Shown: positions 27,092 through 35,190 of the stretch, piece by piece
How the letters are laid out: each line of letters begins with the position of its first letter
Numbering within the stretch: position 1 is the first letter of the stretch
Source: JACKFB01 sp041389525
GTDB taxonomy: Bacteria; Myxococcota_A; UBA9042; PHBI01; JACKFB01
Length of the DNA: 64,000 nucleotides
Direction: 5' to 3'
NCBI GenBank assembly: GCA_041389525.1
Contig: JAWKRR010000025.1
Span: 33,401-97,400 of the forward strand
Notes under the pieces: model-generated
What the model saw: only the letters and a program-made list of their open reading frames with translations
Told to the model about the DNA's origin: nothing
Databases searched by the model: none
Made by a program: the position numbers and the translations under genes

Positions 27092-27937
27092 TCAGCGGTC
27101 GATATCTCGGATTCGGTCGCAGCGGAAGGACTTTGCGACCTGGTCGACGTGGCAGACCGCGCGGAGGTAGAGGACGCCGTCGCGGACGTAGAATCCTTGG
27201 GGCGTGATGGGCCGGCGCTGGGTGCCCTTGCTGCCGCCTCGGTAGCGGATGTGTAGCAGGCGCTGCTCGGCGATCGCGGCCTCGAGCCCGCGCAGGCCGG
27301 GGGGGATGAGCGAGGCGATGTCGGCGAGGGCGGGCGTGGGCACGGGCTCGCTGACGCCGAGATCGAGCATGGAGCGGGCGCCGCTGCGGGCGACGCAGCG
27401 GGCGAAGAGGTTTCGGGCGTGCAGCGCGTCGGCGAGGGCGCGGTGGTGAGACGGGGAGTCGCCGCCGCAGCCGAGCCAGTTCACGAGGACCTCGAGGGCG
27501 TATCGCGGCGCGTCGGGCAGGGTTCGACGGGCGATTCGGACCGTGCAGGCGGCGGGGGGCGGGGTCCAGGTCGGGTCGATGAGGGCGGCGGCCGCGAGGA
27601 GAAACGAGACGTCGAACGCGGCGTTGTGGGCCAGCAAGATCGTGGGCCCTTCGGGGCGGAGGGCCTCGACGATGGCGGGCCAGAGCGCCTCGATGGGCGG
27701 GGCGGCAGCGACGTCCTCGTTCGAGATGCCCGTCAGCGTGGACACCGTCGGCAGGATCGCCTTGCCGGGATCGACGAGCTCGTCGAAGACCGCGCCGGCC
27801 ACCACGCTGCCGTCGGCGCGCACGCGGAACCGAGCCACGCCGACCTCGATGATCCGGTCGAACCCTGGGGCTAGACCGGTGGTCTCGAGATCCACGGAGA
27901 CGAAGGTCACCTCTGGGAGCGGGAGCCGCCACGGCAT
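27092..27937 (-). CDS. DnaQ-type 3'-5' exonuclease fused to a WYL-like domain
   Basis: A 281-residue protein. Residues ~10-185 form a DEDDh exonuclease: VDLETTGL (Exo I), AHNAAFDVSFL (Exo II), and HHRALADALHARNLF (Exo III, with the catalytic His). After a short linker, residues ~220-281 match the pattern of a WYL domain: an AAIAEQRLLHIRYRG strand, RPITPQGFYVRDGVLYLRAVC, and a final SFRCDRIRDI. WYL domains sense nucleic acid or nucleotide ligands in many defence and DNA-damage regulators. The fusion suggests an exonuclease whose activity is gated by a ligand. The gene stands alone downstream of the polysaccharide deacetylase gene. Confidence 0.75.
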   Translation of the reverse strand: MPWRLPLPEVTFVSVDLETTGLAPGFDRIIEVGVARFRVRADGSVVAGAVFDELVDPGKAILPTVSTLTGISNEDVAAAPPIEALWPAIVEALRPEGPTILLAHNAAFDVSFLLAAAALIDPTWTPPPAACTVRIARRTLPDAPRYALEVLVNWLGCGGDSPSHHRALADALHARNLFARCVARSGARSMLDLGVSEPVPTPALADIASLIPPGLRGLEAAIAEQRLLHIRYRGGSKGTQRRPITPQGFYVRDGVLYLRAVCHVDQVAKSFRCDRIRDIDR

Positions 27938-28021
27938 GGCCGGAACGCTACGCCGCGAGAGCGCGTCGGTCGAGCGAAACGGGGCAGCGAAATCGGCGTC
28001 GCGAGCGAGGCGACCGGATCC

Positions 28022-28798
28022 TCAGGCGAGCAGGGCCGACACCGTGACCGGCTCGAGGTCGCGGTCCCGCAGGCCCGCGAGGATGGCCGGGAGCGCGCGC
28101 GCGGTCACCGCCCGATCGGCGCCCGGTCGGTCGCTGCCGTCGTGAAAGAGCACGATATCTCCTGGCTGAATGCGCGCCAGCACCCGCGCGGCGAGGGCCC
28201 CCGCGTCGGTCGCGAAGGTGTCGCGCGAGTGCAGCGACCAGTTCACCACGCGCAGCCCGAGGCGACCGGCGACCCGGGCCAGGGCGGGATTGCGCAGCCC
28301 CACGGGCGGTCGATAGAGCGGTCGCCCCACCTCGCCCGTGACCCCCCGCAGCGCGGTCTCGCCTCGCAGCACCTCGCGCTCCATGGCGGCGGCGAGGCGA
28401 AAATTCAGCGTCCGCGCGTGGCTGAACGAGTGGTTGCCTAGCTCGTGGCCGCCCGCGACGAGCCGGCGAGCGACCTCCGGGTGCGCCTCGACGTGCTGGC
28501 CGATGCAGAAGAAGGTCCCGCGCGCGCCGGCCGCGCCAAGCTGCTCGGCGATTCGCGGCGTCCACGTCGGGTCCGGCCCGTCGTCGAAGGTCAGCGCCAC
28601 CCGCCTGCCCGCGCCGCGCGGCGCCGACGAGACGGTCGGCACGATGAGGCTCGACGCCGGGCGCGCGACCCCGTCGGCGAGCAGCAGCACCGCGGCCGTG
28701 GTCGGCAGCCCAATCGTGAGCGCCGAAGGCCCAAACGCCAACGCCAGCCCGCCCGTCGCGCCAGCCCAAGTGAGGCCGATGAGATCTGCCCGCGTCAT
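28022..28798 (-). CDS. polysaccharide deacetylase (NodB homology) membrane protein
   Basis: A 258-residue carbohydrate esterase family 4 enzyme that removes acetyl groups from sugar polymers such as peptidoglycan or chitin-like chains. Two hydrophobic segments (residues ~5-45) anchor it. The NodB motifs are TFDDGPD (catalytic Asp and metal Asp), HELGNHSFSH (metal His pair), YRPPVGLRNP, and a late DIVLFHDGS. The ATG at 28798 directly precedes the first hydrophobic segment, though no strong ribosome site is visible. It lies back-to-back with the two small lipoprotein genes. Confidence 0.9.
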   Translation of the reverse strand: MTRADLIGLTWAGATGGLALAFGPSALTIGLPTTAAVLLLADGVARPASSLIVPTVSSAPRGAGRRVALTFDDGPDPTWTPRIAEQLGAAGARGTFFCIGQHVEAHPEVARRLVAGGHELGNHSFSHARTLNFRLAAAMEREVLRGETALRGVTGEVGRPLYRPPVGLRNPALARVAGRLGLRVVNWSLHSRDTFATDAGALAARVLARIQPGDIVLFHDGSDRPGADRAVTARALPAILAGLRDRDLEPVTVSALLA

Positions 28799-28969
28799 GA
28801 GGCGACGCTACCACGATGCCTCCGCGGGCGTTCCCATGTTCTGCCGTCGTAGACCCCGCCGTGAGTCCGAACATGGCCACACCCGCTTACGGAGTTGCGC
28901 CCCCGGGCATGCCGCGCCATCATCGCGCCGACCTCTCGTCCCGCTGCCCCCGCCGCCTCGGAGCCCCGC

Positions 28970-29440
28970 ATGTCCCGCGTCCTCCGCGTCGCCGCCCTCG
29001 CCCTCTGCGTTCTCGCCGGCTGCGCAACCCATCGCGTCGAACTCGAACGCACGTACACCGAACGCGTCCTCCCCAGCACCCTCGCCATGTGGGGCTCGTG
29101 GGTCGAGACCTCCAGCGACAAGGTGCGCGTCCGCCTCAACGTCGAGTCTCGTGCCGCCGGCGCCATCGCCATCCCCACGCCCACGATGACCTGCGACATG
29201 GCCGAACGCCCAGGCCGCATCGAGCTGTCCGACGAGATCCCGGCCGGCGGCAACATCCTTGTATACCCCTTCGAGGTCGTCAGCTTCACCCTGACCTGCC
29301 ACCTCAACACGAAGGCCGGCGGCGCGATGCGCGTCGTGATCCCCCAGGTCTTCGACGCCGACGCCCGCACCGAGAACGGCTTGGGGCCGGCGATCACCTC
29401 GTACTTCTTCTGGCGCGTCAACGAACACCAACTCCGCTAG
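28970..29440 (+). CDS. small lipoprotein, paralogue A of a tandem pair
   Basis: A 156-residue lipoprotein (lipobox VLAGC) starting at the ATG at 28970 with GGAG 6 nt upstream. The mature part is predicted all-beta and carries two Cys separated by exactly 34 residues, with GRIELSDEIPAGG in between and VVIPQVFDAD after. The next gene product has the same plan and spacing, so the two are tandem paralogues. No known family was recognised. They lead directly into glycosyltransferase and acyltransferase genes on the same strand, which hints at an envelope lipid or polymer role. Confidence 0.72.
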   Translation: MSRVLRVAALALCVLAGCATHRVELERTYTERVLPSTLAMWGSWVETSSDKVRVRLNVESRAAGAIAIPTPTMTCDMAERPGRIELSDEIPAGGNILVYPFEVVSFTLTCHLNTKAGGAMRVVIPQVFDADARTENGLGPAITSYFFWRVNEHQLR

Positions 29441-29451
29441 TAGGACTCCCG

Positions 29452-29925
29452 ATGCTTCGACCCTTCCTGCCGCTGCTGGCCGCGACCGTCCTGACGCTGA
29501 GCGCGTGCGGTGGCCGCGTCAACCTGGGCCCGTCTGAGAATCCGGGCGGCGAGTGGCGTCCGCTGCACATCGACGGCGAGTGGATCACCCCCCACTCGGA
29601 GTCCGTCGAGATGAGCCTGCAGCTGCGCAACCGGACCGACCGCGCGCTGCACATCCTGACCACGGACCTGAAGTGCCAGCGCGGCGTCTCCAAGGGCGAG
29701 ATCGAGCTGAAGGGGCTGGCCGCCCGCGGGACGAAGCTGACCCTCGGGCCGCGCGAAGAGCTGGCGCTGCCGATGGTGTGCCGCGGCGTGGACGGCAAGT
29801 CCCCGGGCGCGTTTCGGCTGACGATTCCTCACGTGTACGGCGCCAACCGCGAGCGCCCCAGCGAGCTGGGCGAGGAGCTGCTGAGCGACTTCGTGTGGGA
29901 GGTCCCGGCCTCGGTCCTGGAGTAG
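29452..29925 (+). CDS. small lipoprotein, paralogue B of a tandem pair
   Basis: A 157-residue lipoprotein (lipobox TLSAC), starting 11 nt after paralogue A; AGGA precedes the ATG by 7 nt. It shares the plan of its neighbour: two Cys with 34 residues between them, GEIELKGLAARG in the middle, LTIPHVYGAN after the second Cys, and a FVWEV end matching FFWRV. The overall identity is low, so the duplication is old. The conserved Cys pair suggests a disulfide in a beta-sandwich. The function is unknown. The glycosyltransferase gene follows after 16 nt. Confidence 0.72.
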   Translation: MLRPFLPLLAATVLTLSACGGRVNLGPSENPGGEWRPLHIDGEWITPHSESVEMSLQLRNRTDRALHILTTDLKCQRGVSKGEIELKGLAARGTKLTLGPREELALPMVCRGVDGKSPGAFRLTIPHVYGANRERPSELGEELLSDFVWEVPASVLE

Positions 29926-29941
29926 GGGCCGAGCCGGAGCC

Positions 29942-30664
29942 ATGCGGCAAGCCTGCGCCCTCATACCGTGCCTGGACTCGGCCGCGACGGTCGGCGAGGT
30001 CATCCGCAGGACGCGCGCCTATCTCGGCACGGTCATCGTGGTCGACGACGGCTCCATCGATGACTCGGTGGCGGTGGCCGAAGCGGCAGGCGCCACCGTG
30101 GTCAGGCACGCGCACAACCGCGGCAAAGGCGCGGCGTTGCTCACCGGGCTGGCCGCCGCGCGCGACCTCGGATACTCGCACGCGGTCGCTTTGGACGCCG
30201 ACGGCCAGCACGATCCGGCGGACATCCCGAAGCTCACCGCCGAGGCCACCGCACACCCGGACGCGCTTATCATCGGATCTCGCGATTTCTCAGTCCCCAA
30301 CGTGCCAAAAGGCAGCCGCTTCGGTCGGTCGTTCTCGAACTTCTGGGTGGCGCTCGAGACCGGCCGCCGCCTCTCGGACACCCAGAGCGGCTACCGCGTC
30401 TACCCGGTCGCCCTGACCCTGGCGCTGGACCTGGCGCCCTCGCGCTTTCAGTGGGAGGTCGAGATCATCGTGCGTTCGGCCTGGGCCGGCCTCGACGTGC
30501 GCGACGTGCCGGTCACGGTCTACTACGCCCCGCCGGACGAGCGGACGAGCCACTTCCGCGGTGTGGTCGACTCCGCGCGCCTGTCCGTGATGCACACGCG
30601 CCTGGTCTTCCGCCAAGTGCTCCGCCCGCTCTGGCCCGCCAGGCGGCTGCTTCCGCGACCGTGA
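29942..30664 (+). CDS. family 2 glycosyltransferase (dolichyl-phosphate mannose synthase type)
   Basis: A 240-residue GT-A-fold enzyme that would move a sugar from a nucleotide- or lipid-linked donor. Motifs: LIPCLDSAATV, VVDDGSIDDS (nucleotide binding), NRGKGAALLTG, and ALDADGQHDP (metal-binding DxD). There is no C-terminal membrane helix, unlike polyprenyl-phosphate synthases. Its stop overlaps the next start as GTGA, so it is coupled to the acyltransferase. A glycosyltransferase plus acyltransferase pair is a common final step in aryl-polyene lipid assembly. Confidence 0.85.
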   Translation: MRQACALIPCLDSAATVGEVIRRTRAYLGTVIVVDDGSIDDSVAVAEAAGATVVRHAHNRGKGAALLTGLAAARDLGYSHAVALDADGQHDPADIPKLTAEATAHPDALIIGSRDFSVPNVPKGSRFGRSFSNFWVALETGRRLSDTQSGYRVYPVALTLALDLAPSRFQWEVEIIVRSAWAGLDVRDVPVTVYYAPPDERTSHFRGVVDSARLSVMHTRLVFRQVLRPLWPARRLLPRP

Positions 30665-31620
30665 GCGCGCCGCCCCCGCTCGGCCCGCGCCAGCGCTGGA
30701 CGGGCCGCGGTCGAGGCAGCGGCCTCGGCTTCGCCATCTTCTTCCACACCATCCGCTTCCTCGGCCACCGCGTCGCCTACGCGCTGGTGTGGCTGGTCCT
30801 CCCGTACTTCATCGCCTTCGCCCCGGCGGCCCGGCGCGCCTCGAGCCGCTACCTCGAGCGCGCCCTGGGCCCCCGCGGCCGCCTCACGCGAATCCGCGAC
30901 ACCTGGCGCCACTTCGAGGCCTTCGCCCGCTCGATGATCGACGACATGCTGCTGCTAGCGCGTCGCGACAGCACGCTGACCTACTCGCGCGACGGCTTCG
31001 AGCTGATTCGCGGCGCCTACGACGAGGGCCGCGGCGTGCTCTTGCTCAGCGCCCACGTGGGAAACCGCGGCCTGGCCGGCTCGCGGCTCGAGGACATCAA
31101 GGCGAACATCGTGGCCTTCGAGAACGAGGCCGCCAGCATCCGGCGCTTCCTCGACCGCCACCGCCGCGACGACACGCCGAACCTCATCGAGGTCAGCGAC
31201 GGCCCGGCGGCGGCCGTCTCCATCCTCTCGACGCTGAAGCGGGGCGAGCTTGTCGCGATGCTGGCCGACCGGTCGCGCGGCGACACCGTCTACACCGTGG
31301 ATTTCCTGGGTGCGCGCGTGGAGCTGCCCGCCGGGCCCTTCCTGATAGCGGTGCTCTCCGGCGCGCCGACCCTGGTGACCTTCGCGCCCAAGATGGCGTC
31401 AGACCACCAGCACTTCTACGCGCGACGCCTGCCCACCGACCCCGACGCCCCCCGCGCCGACCGACGCGCGCGCGCCGAGGCCCTGGCCCACGCCTACGCC
31501 CGCGAGCTCGAGGCCTTCGTCGAGCGCTTCCCCTACCAGTGGTACAACTTCTACGACTTCTTCGGCGACACGGTCAGCGCCACCGAGGCGGGCGCAGCGG
31601 GCGACTCGCCCAAGGCGTAG
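30661..31620 (+). CDS. LPLAT-type (LpxL-like) acyltransferase, atypical active site
   Basis: A 319-residue membrane-associated acyltransferase of the lauroyl/myristoyl transferase superfamily. It has an N-terminal hydrophobic helix (about 28-50), the block LLLSAHVGNRGLAG, then AMLADRSRGD and a GARVELPAGPFLIAVLSGAP segment typical of these enzymes. The usual HxxxxE/D catalytic pair reads HVGNRG here, so the acidic residue is replaced by Gly. Activity may therefore be altered. The start is GTG at 30661, overlapping the glycosyltransferase stop. The 3' end overlaps the convergent half-ketosynthase gene by 70 bp. Confidence 0.8.
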   Translation: MSAPPPLGPRQRWTGRGRGSGLGFAIFFHTIRFLGHRVAYALVWLVLPYFIAFAPAARRASSRYLERALGPRGRLTRIRDTWRHFEAFARSMIDDMLLLARRDSTLTYSRDGFELIRGAYDEGRGVLLLSAHVGNRGLAGSRLEDIKANIVAFENEAASIRRFLDRHRRDDTPNLIEVSDGPAAAVSILSTLKRGELVAMLADRSRGDTVYTVDFLGARVELPAGPFLIAVLSGAPTLVTFAPKMASDHQHFYARRLPTDPDAPRADRRARAEALAHAYARELEAFVERFPYQWYNFYDFFGDTVSATEAGAAGDSPKA

Positions 31621-32300
31621 CGGGCGACGTCGCACAGGCCGCTGGCCCCGTGCCGACCGCTCGAAAACCCAGGCGCCATCGAGGGATTTACGCCGCCCAG
31701 GGCCGCCAGGACAGGCGCCCCGCGTCGGGCCGCGTCGGCGGCGGTCTCGACCACCAGCGCGGCGGCCCCCTCGCCCGCCTCGTCCGGCAGCCCAAGCGCG
31801 TTCAGCGCGGCAGACAGCGCCTCGGAGCGCCCGTCGATGGCGACGACCAGAGCACGCGGCGCCCGGCCGGCCTGCACCGCCAAGATCGCCGCCGCCAGCG
31901 CCGCCTCCCCGCTGCGCATCCCTTCGCTGACCGTGAGGTTATAGCCCCGCAACGCTAGGAGAATCGCCAGCTCGCCCGCCACCGCCCCGTGTACCGAGCG
32001 CTGAAAGAACTGCGGGCTGGCGAATCGTGCTCCGCGGGCGTGAATCCCCCCGAGAAAGCCCGCGGTCTCGTCGAGGTCTGCCAGCGCGGTGCCGACGACC
32101 AGCGCGGTGTCCTCGGGCGCGGGGTCAAGGGCGGCGCGCGTGAGGGCCTCGCTGGCGACCGCGAGGGCGATGCGGCCCAGGCGGGTGCTGCGCCGGACCG
32201 TGCGCGGATCGATGCCGGCAGGGATCTCGGGCTCTTCGCTCGGGCCGCCGATCTCGGGCTGCCACAGGGCGGCGCCGCTCAACACCAAGTCGAGGTTCAT
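31551..32300 (-). CDS. half-size ketosynthase-like protein (chain-length-factor type) 1
   Basis: A 249-residue protein of the short beta-ketoacyl-synthase-like group (ketoacyl-synt_2 type). It keeps the N-terminal thiolase-fold half: ALVVGTALADLDET, an ASPQFFQRSVHGAVAGELAI dimer-helix segment, and SEGMRSGEAAL at the nucleophile elbow. The catalytic Cys position is Met, so it cannot form an acyl-enzyme. Such proteins partner an active ketosynthase and set chain length, as proposed for ApeC in aryl-polyene synthesis. Its ATG overlaps the ketosynthase stop (ATGA), which supports a one-to-one complex. Confidence 0.75.
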   Translation of the reverse strand: MNLDLVLSGAALWQPEIGGPSEEPEIPAGIDPRTVRRSTRLGRIALAVASEALTRAALDPAPEDTALVVGTALADLDETAGFLGGIHARGARFASPQFFQRSVHGAVAGELAILLALRGYNLTVSEGMRSGEAALAAAILAVQAGRAPRALVVAIDGRSEALSAALNALGLPDEAGEGAAALVVETAADAARRGAPVLAALGGVNPSMAPGFSSGRHGASGLCDVARYALGESPAAPASVALTVSPKKS

Positions 32301-33484
32301 CGGTCACCCCGGCCAAAGACGAGCACGGCGTTGTTGCCCCCGAACGCAAAAGAGGTCGACACCGCCACGCGAATCGACGCGTCCCGCGGGGCGCCCAGGA
32401 CCAGGTCGGCCGGCGCGTCGTCTTCTGGCGACTCGGTGTTCAGGGTCGCGGGGACGAAGCCCTCGCGGAGCGCCAGCACCGTCACGACGGCCTCCAGCGC
32501 TCCGGCGGCGCCCAGGGTGTGGCCCAGGAAGGACTTCGACGCGCTCACCGGCGGCCCGGACGCACCGAAGACCTGCCGCAGCGCACGGGCCTCCGCCTCG
32601 TCGTTGGCGGGGGTCGCCGTGCCGTGAGCGTTGATGTAGTCGACGTCCGCTGGCGTCAGGGCGGCGCGGTCCAGGGCGTCGGTCAGGGCGGCGAGGACGG
32701 CGAGGCCGTCGGGGGCCGGGGCCGTCATGTGGTGGGCGTCGCAAGAGATGGCCGAGCCCAGCAGCAGCGCGTGAATCGTGGCCCCGCGGGCCCGGGCCTC
32801 GTCGGCGCGTTCGAGCACTAGGCAGGCCGCACCTTCGCCGAGGTTGAGGCCGTCGCGGGCGCGGTCAAAGGGCCGGCAAGGCGCGTCGCTCATCAGGCGG
32901 AGACTGGAGAATCCCGCGTAGGTCGTCAGGCAGAGGGCGTCCGCGCCGCCGGCCACCACCACGTCGACCCGCCCGCTGCGCAGCATGTCCGCGCCCACGG
33001 TCAGCGCGTTCGCTCCCGAGGAGCAGGCGGTGGACAGCGTCATCGTCGGGCCCAGGGCGCCGATGGCGCGGGCGCTCGCCTCGGTCACGGTGCAGGCGGC
33101 GTGGTGGCGAAGGGCCGACGCGTCAGGCGCCTCGCCGGCCAGCCGACCGAGATACCACCGCTCGCTCTCGCCGATCCCGCCGGTCGTCGTGCCCATGATG
33201 ACCGCGACGCGCAGAGGCGGCGCCGGCGAACCCGCGCTGCGCCACGCCTCGGTCGCCGCGGCGATGGCCAGCCGGTGGGTCGCCGGACCGTCGTCGGGGC
33301 TGCCCGGGAGCGTCGTGACCTCGCCAACGGGCCGCGAGGGCAGGTCGCCGAGCTCCAGCCGCGTCGTCGCGCCCAGCCCCGAACGGCCCGCGCGCAGGCC
33401 GTCCAGCATGGCCGAGACGTCGGGTCCCAGCGCCGAGACAGCGCCGAGCCCCGTCACAGCGATGGCGCCCTGCCGCGGGGTCAT
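32297..33484 (-). CDS. beta-ketoacyl-ACP synthase (FabF-like) 1
   Basis: A 395-residue condensing enzyme. The complete triad is present: Cys154 in STACSSGANAL, His in NAHGTATPANDEAE, and KSFLGHTLGAAGALE with Lys and the second His. The C-terminal loop FAFGGNNAVLVF is typical of FabF/KSII. It extends an acyl chain on ACP with malonyl units. It sits between the ACP gene (ATGA overlap upstream) and a Cys-less partner (ATGA overlap downstream), so it is probably a dedicated secondary-pathway enzyme rather than the housekeeping FabF. Confidence 0.9.
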   Translation of the reverse strand: MTPRQGAIAVTGLGAVSALGPDVSAMLDGLRAGRSGLGATTRLELGDLPSRPVGEVTTLPGSPDDGPATHRLAIAAATEAWRSAGSPAPPLRVAVIMGTTTGGIGESERWYLGRLAGEAPDASALRHHAACTVTEASARAIGALGPTMTLSTACSSGANALTVGADMLRSGRVDVVVAGGADALCLTTYAGFSSLRLMSDAPCRPFDRARDGLNLGEGAACLVLERADEARARGATIHALLLGSAISCDAHHMTAPAPDGLAVLAALTDALDRAALTPADVDYINAHGTATPANDEAEARALRQVFGASGPPVSASKSFLGHTLGAAGALEAVVTVLALREGFVPATLNTESPEDDAPADLVLGAPRDASIRVAVSTSFAFGGNNAVLVFGRGDR

Positions 33485-33741
33485 TTCGTCCGGTTCGCGG
33501 CCACGAAGGCGGCCAGGGTGTCCACGGAGCGGAAGGTGGCGCGCGCCTCATCGCCTTCGAGGGGCTTCTGAATGCCGTACTGGTACTCGAGGGCGACGAC
33601 GAGCTCGAGGGCGTCGAGGGAATCGAGGCCCAACCCGCCACCGAAGAGCGGGGCGCCGTCTTCGATCGACTCGGGCGTGGTGCCGGCGAGATTGAGCGTT
33701 TCAATGATGAGCTGCTTCAGCTCGGTGTGCAGAGCATCCAT
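33481..33741 (-). CDS. acyl carrier protein
   Basis: An 86-residue ACP. Four predicted helices are present, and the phosphopantetheine Ser is in GLGLDSLDALEL. The loop before it (EDGAPLFGGGLGLDSL) resembles pathway-specific ACPs of polyketide/aryl-polyene clusters more than housekeeping AcpP. Its stop overlaps the ketosynthase 1 start (ATGA), which argues that the two work together. A 70-bp gap separates it from the upstream halogenase gene. Confidence 0.92.
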   Translation of the reverse strand: MDALHTELKQLIIETLNLAGTTPESIEDGAPLFGGGLGLDSLDALELVVALEYQYGIQKPLEGDEARATFRSVDTLAAFVAANRTK

Positions 33742-33811
33742 CGGCGGCCTCTCTCGAGCCGGGGGGCGGGTGACCGGCGCGGAGCCTAATCGATGAAGGG
33801 CCGAACCGCCA

Positions 33812-35077
33812 TCACAGGCCGAGCCCGTCGCCGGTTTGGTCGGCTGCCATGGCGTTCAGGCGCGCCGCGAGGGCGGTGATGCGGCCCTCGGGGTCGCGCA
33901 CGAAGGGGTTGGACTCGTCCCAGACGTAGCCGGCGAGGACCGAGCAGATCATGCGCTCGATCGAGGGCAGGACCTCGGGCGCGAAGAAGAGCGTCGGCAG
34001 GCGGCCGTCGTACCAGGCGTGCACGAAGGCGCGGAACACCTCGATGCCGCGGGCCATGGGGGCAGCGTAGTCGGCGTCCCAATCAGGCGCCTCGCCGGCT
34101 AGCTCGGCGACGACCAGGGGCGCGGCGCGGGCTGATGACTCGAGGGCGAGCAGGACGCCCGAGGAGAAGACGGGGTCGAGGAACTCGGTGGCGTTCCCGA
34201 CGAGGCAGTAGCCGGGTCCGGAGAAGCGCGAGACGGCCGCGGAGTAGCCGCCGAGACGGCGCGGGGGGAAGATGAAGCGGACGCCTTCCAAGCGGCGGGC
34301 GACGTTGGGTTCGAGGGCGATGGCGGCGCGCAGGGCCTCGGCGGGGTCGGCGGGTTGGGTGTCGAACCAGGCCGCGTCAGCCACGACCCCGACCGAGGTG
34401 CGACCGTCGGCGAAGGGGATCACCCACAGCCACACGCCGGGTCCAGCGACGGCGACCCAGATGAGGCCTTCTTCCGTACCGGCGGGGCGGCGGTCGCCCG
34501 CGACGTGGGCGAACAGCGCGGCGCGGACTGGCTCTGGGGAGGGACGGTCCAGCCCGAGGAGGCGTGGGAGCACGCGCCCCATGCCGCTGGCGTCGACGAT
34601 GAAGCGGGGCTCGATGACGCGGGTGCCGCCCGCGCTCTCGACGACGACGCGGGGAGTGGGGTCGACGCTCACCTCCTGGACCGTGGTCTCGAAGGCGATC
34701 GGGACTCCGCGAGCGGCCACCGCGGAGGCGAGGGTCTGGTCGAAGTCCTCCCGCGGGACCTGCCACGCGTGGTCGTAGCCGGGGCTGTGTTGGCTGGCGA
34801 AGTCGTAGCGGCGGCGCGCGTCGCCGGCCACGAAGAGCGCGCCGTCCTTGCGCAGGTAGCCGCGGGCTTGGACCGCCTCGAGCAGGCCGGCCTCCTCGAG
34901 CCGGTCCAGGCAGGCGGGCAGCAGGCTCTCGCCGATGGCGAAGCGCGGGAAACGCGAGCGCTCGACGACCTCGACGCGGAGGCCTCGATCGTGGAGCAAC
35001 GCGGCCATGAGGCTGCCGGCTGGGCCGGCGCCGATGACGAGGACATCTGTCGGTGCCGGGGGCGTGTGCGCGGCCAT
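33812..35077 (-). CDS. flavin-dependent halogenase-like oxidoreductase
   Basis: A 421-residue FAD enzyme. The Rossmann motif GAGPAG is at residues 16-21. The segment LRKDGALFVAG places Lys77 where pyrrole/phenol halogenases have their catalytic Lys. WLWVIP (216-221) is the WxWxIP signature separating halogenases from monooxygenases. NATEFLDPVFSSG matches the FAD-binding C-terminal motif. The ATG at 35077 has AAGGAG 5 nt upstream. Xanthomonadin-type aryl polyenes are halogenated, and a carrier-bound substrate on the adjacent ACP is plausible. An aromatic hydroxylase or geranylgeranyl-reductase-like role cannot be excluded. Confidence 0.8.
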   Translation of the reverse strand: MAAHTPPAPTDVLVIGAGPAGSLMAALLHDRGLRVEVVERSRFPRFAIGESLLPACLDRLEEAGLLEAVQARGYLRKDGALFVAGDARRRYDFASQHSPGYDHAWQVPREDFDQTLASAVAARGVPIAFETTVQEVSVDPTPRVVVESAGGTRVIEPRFIVDASGMGRVLPRLLGLDRPSPEPVRAALFAHVAGDRRPAGTEEGLIWVAVAGPGVWLWVIPFADGRTSVGVVADAAWFDTQPADPAEALRAAIALEPNVARRLEGVRFIFPPRRLGGYSAAVSRFSGPGYCLVGNATEFLDPVFSSGVLLALESSARAAPLVVAELAGEAPDWDADYAAPMARGIEVFRAFVHAWYDGRLPTLFFAPEVLPSIERMICSVLAGYVWDESNPFVRDPEGRITALAARLNAMAADQTGDGLGL

Positions 35078-35190
35078 CACCACTCCTTGACGTGGAACGG
35101 GGCTCGCCAAGAGGGCGCCGACGCTACCACCGGGCCAGCCGGCTGTCTCTGGGGTGGACGATGGCGAGAGAGGCACGATACAAGCGCGCC

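Noticed and set aside
28834..28876. CCATGTTC-N27-GAACATGG inverted repeat before the lipoprotein pair, sharing ATGTTC with the palindrome at 8142
   Set aside because: The spacing is far larger than in the 8142 site and the half-site is short; chance is likely without further copies.
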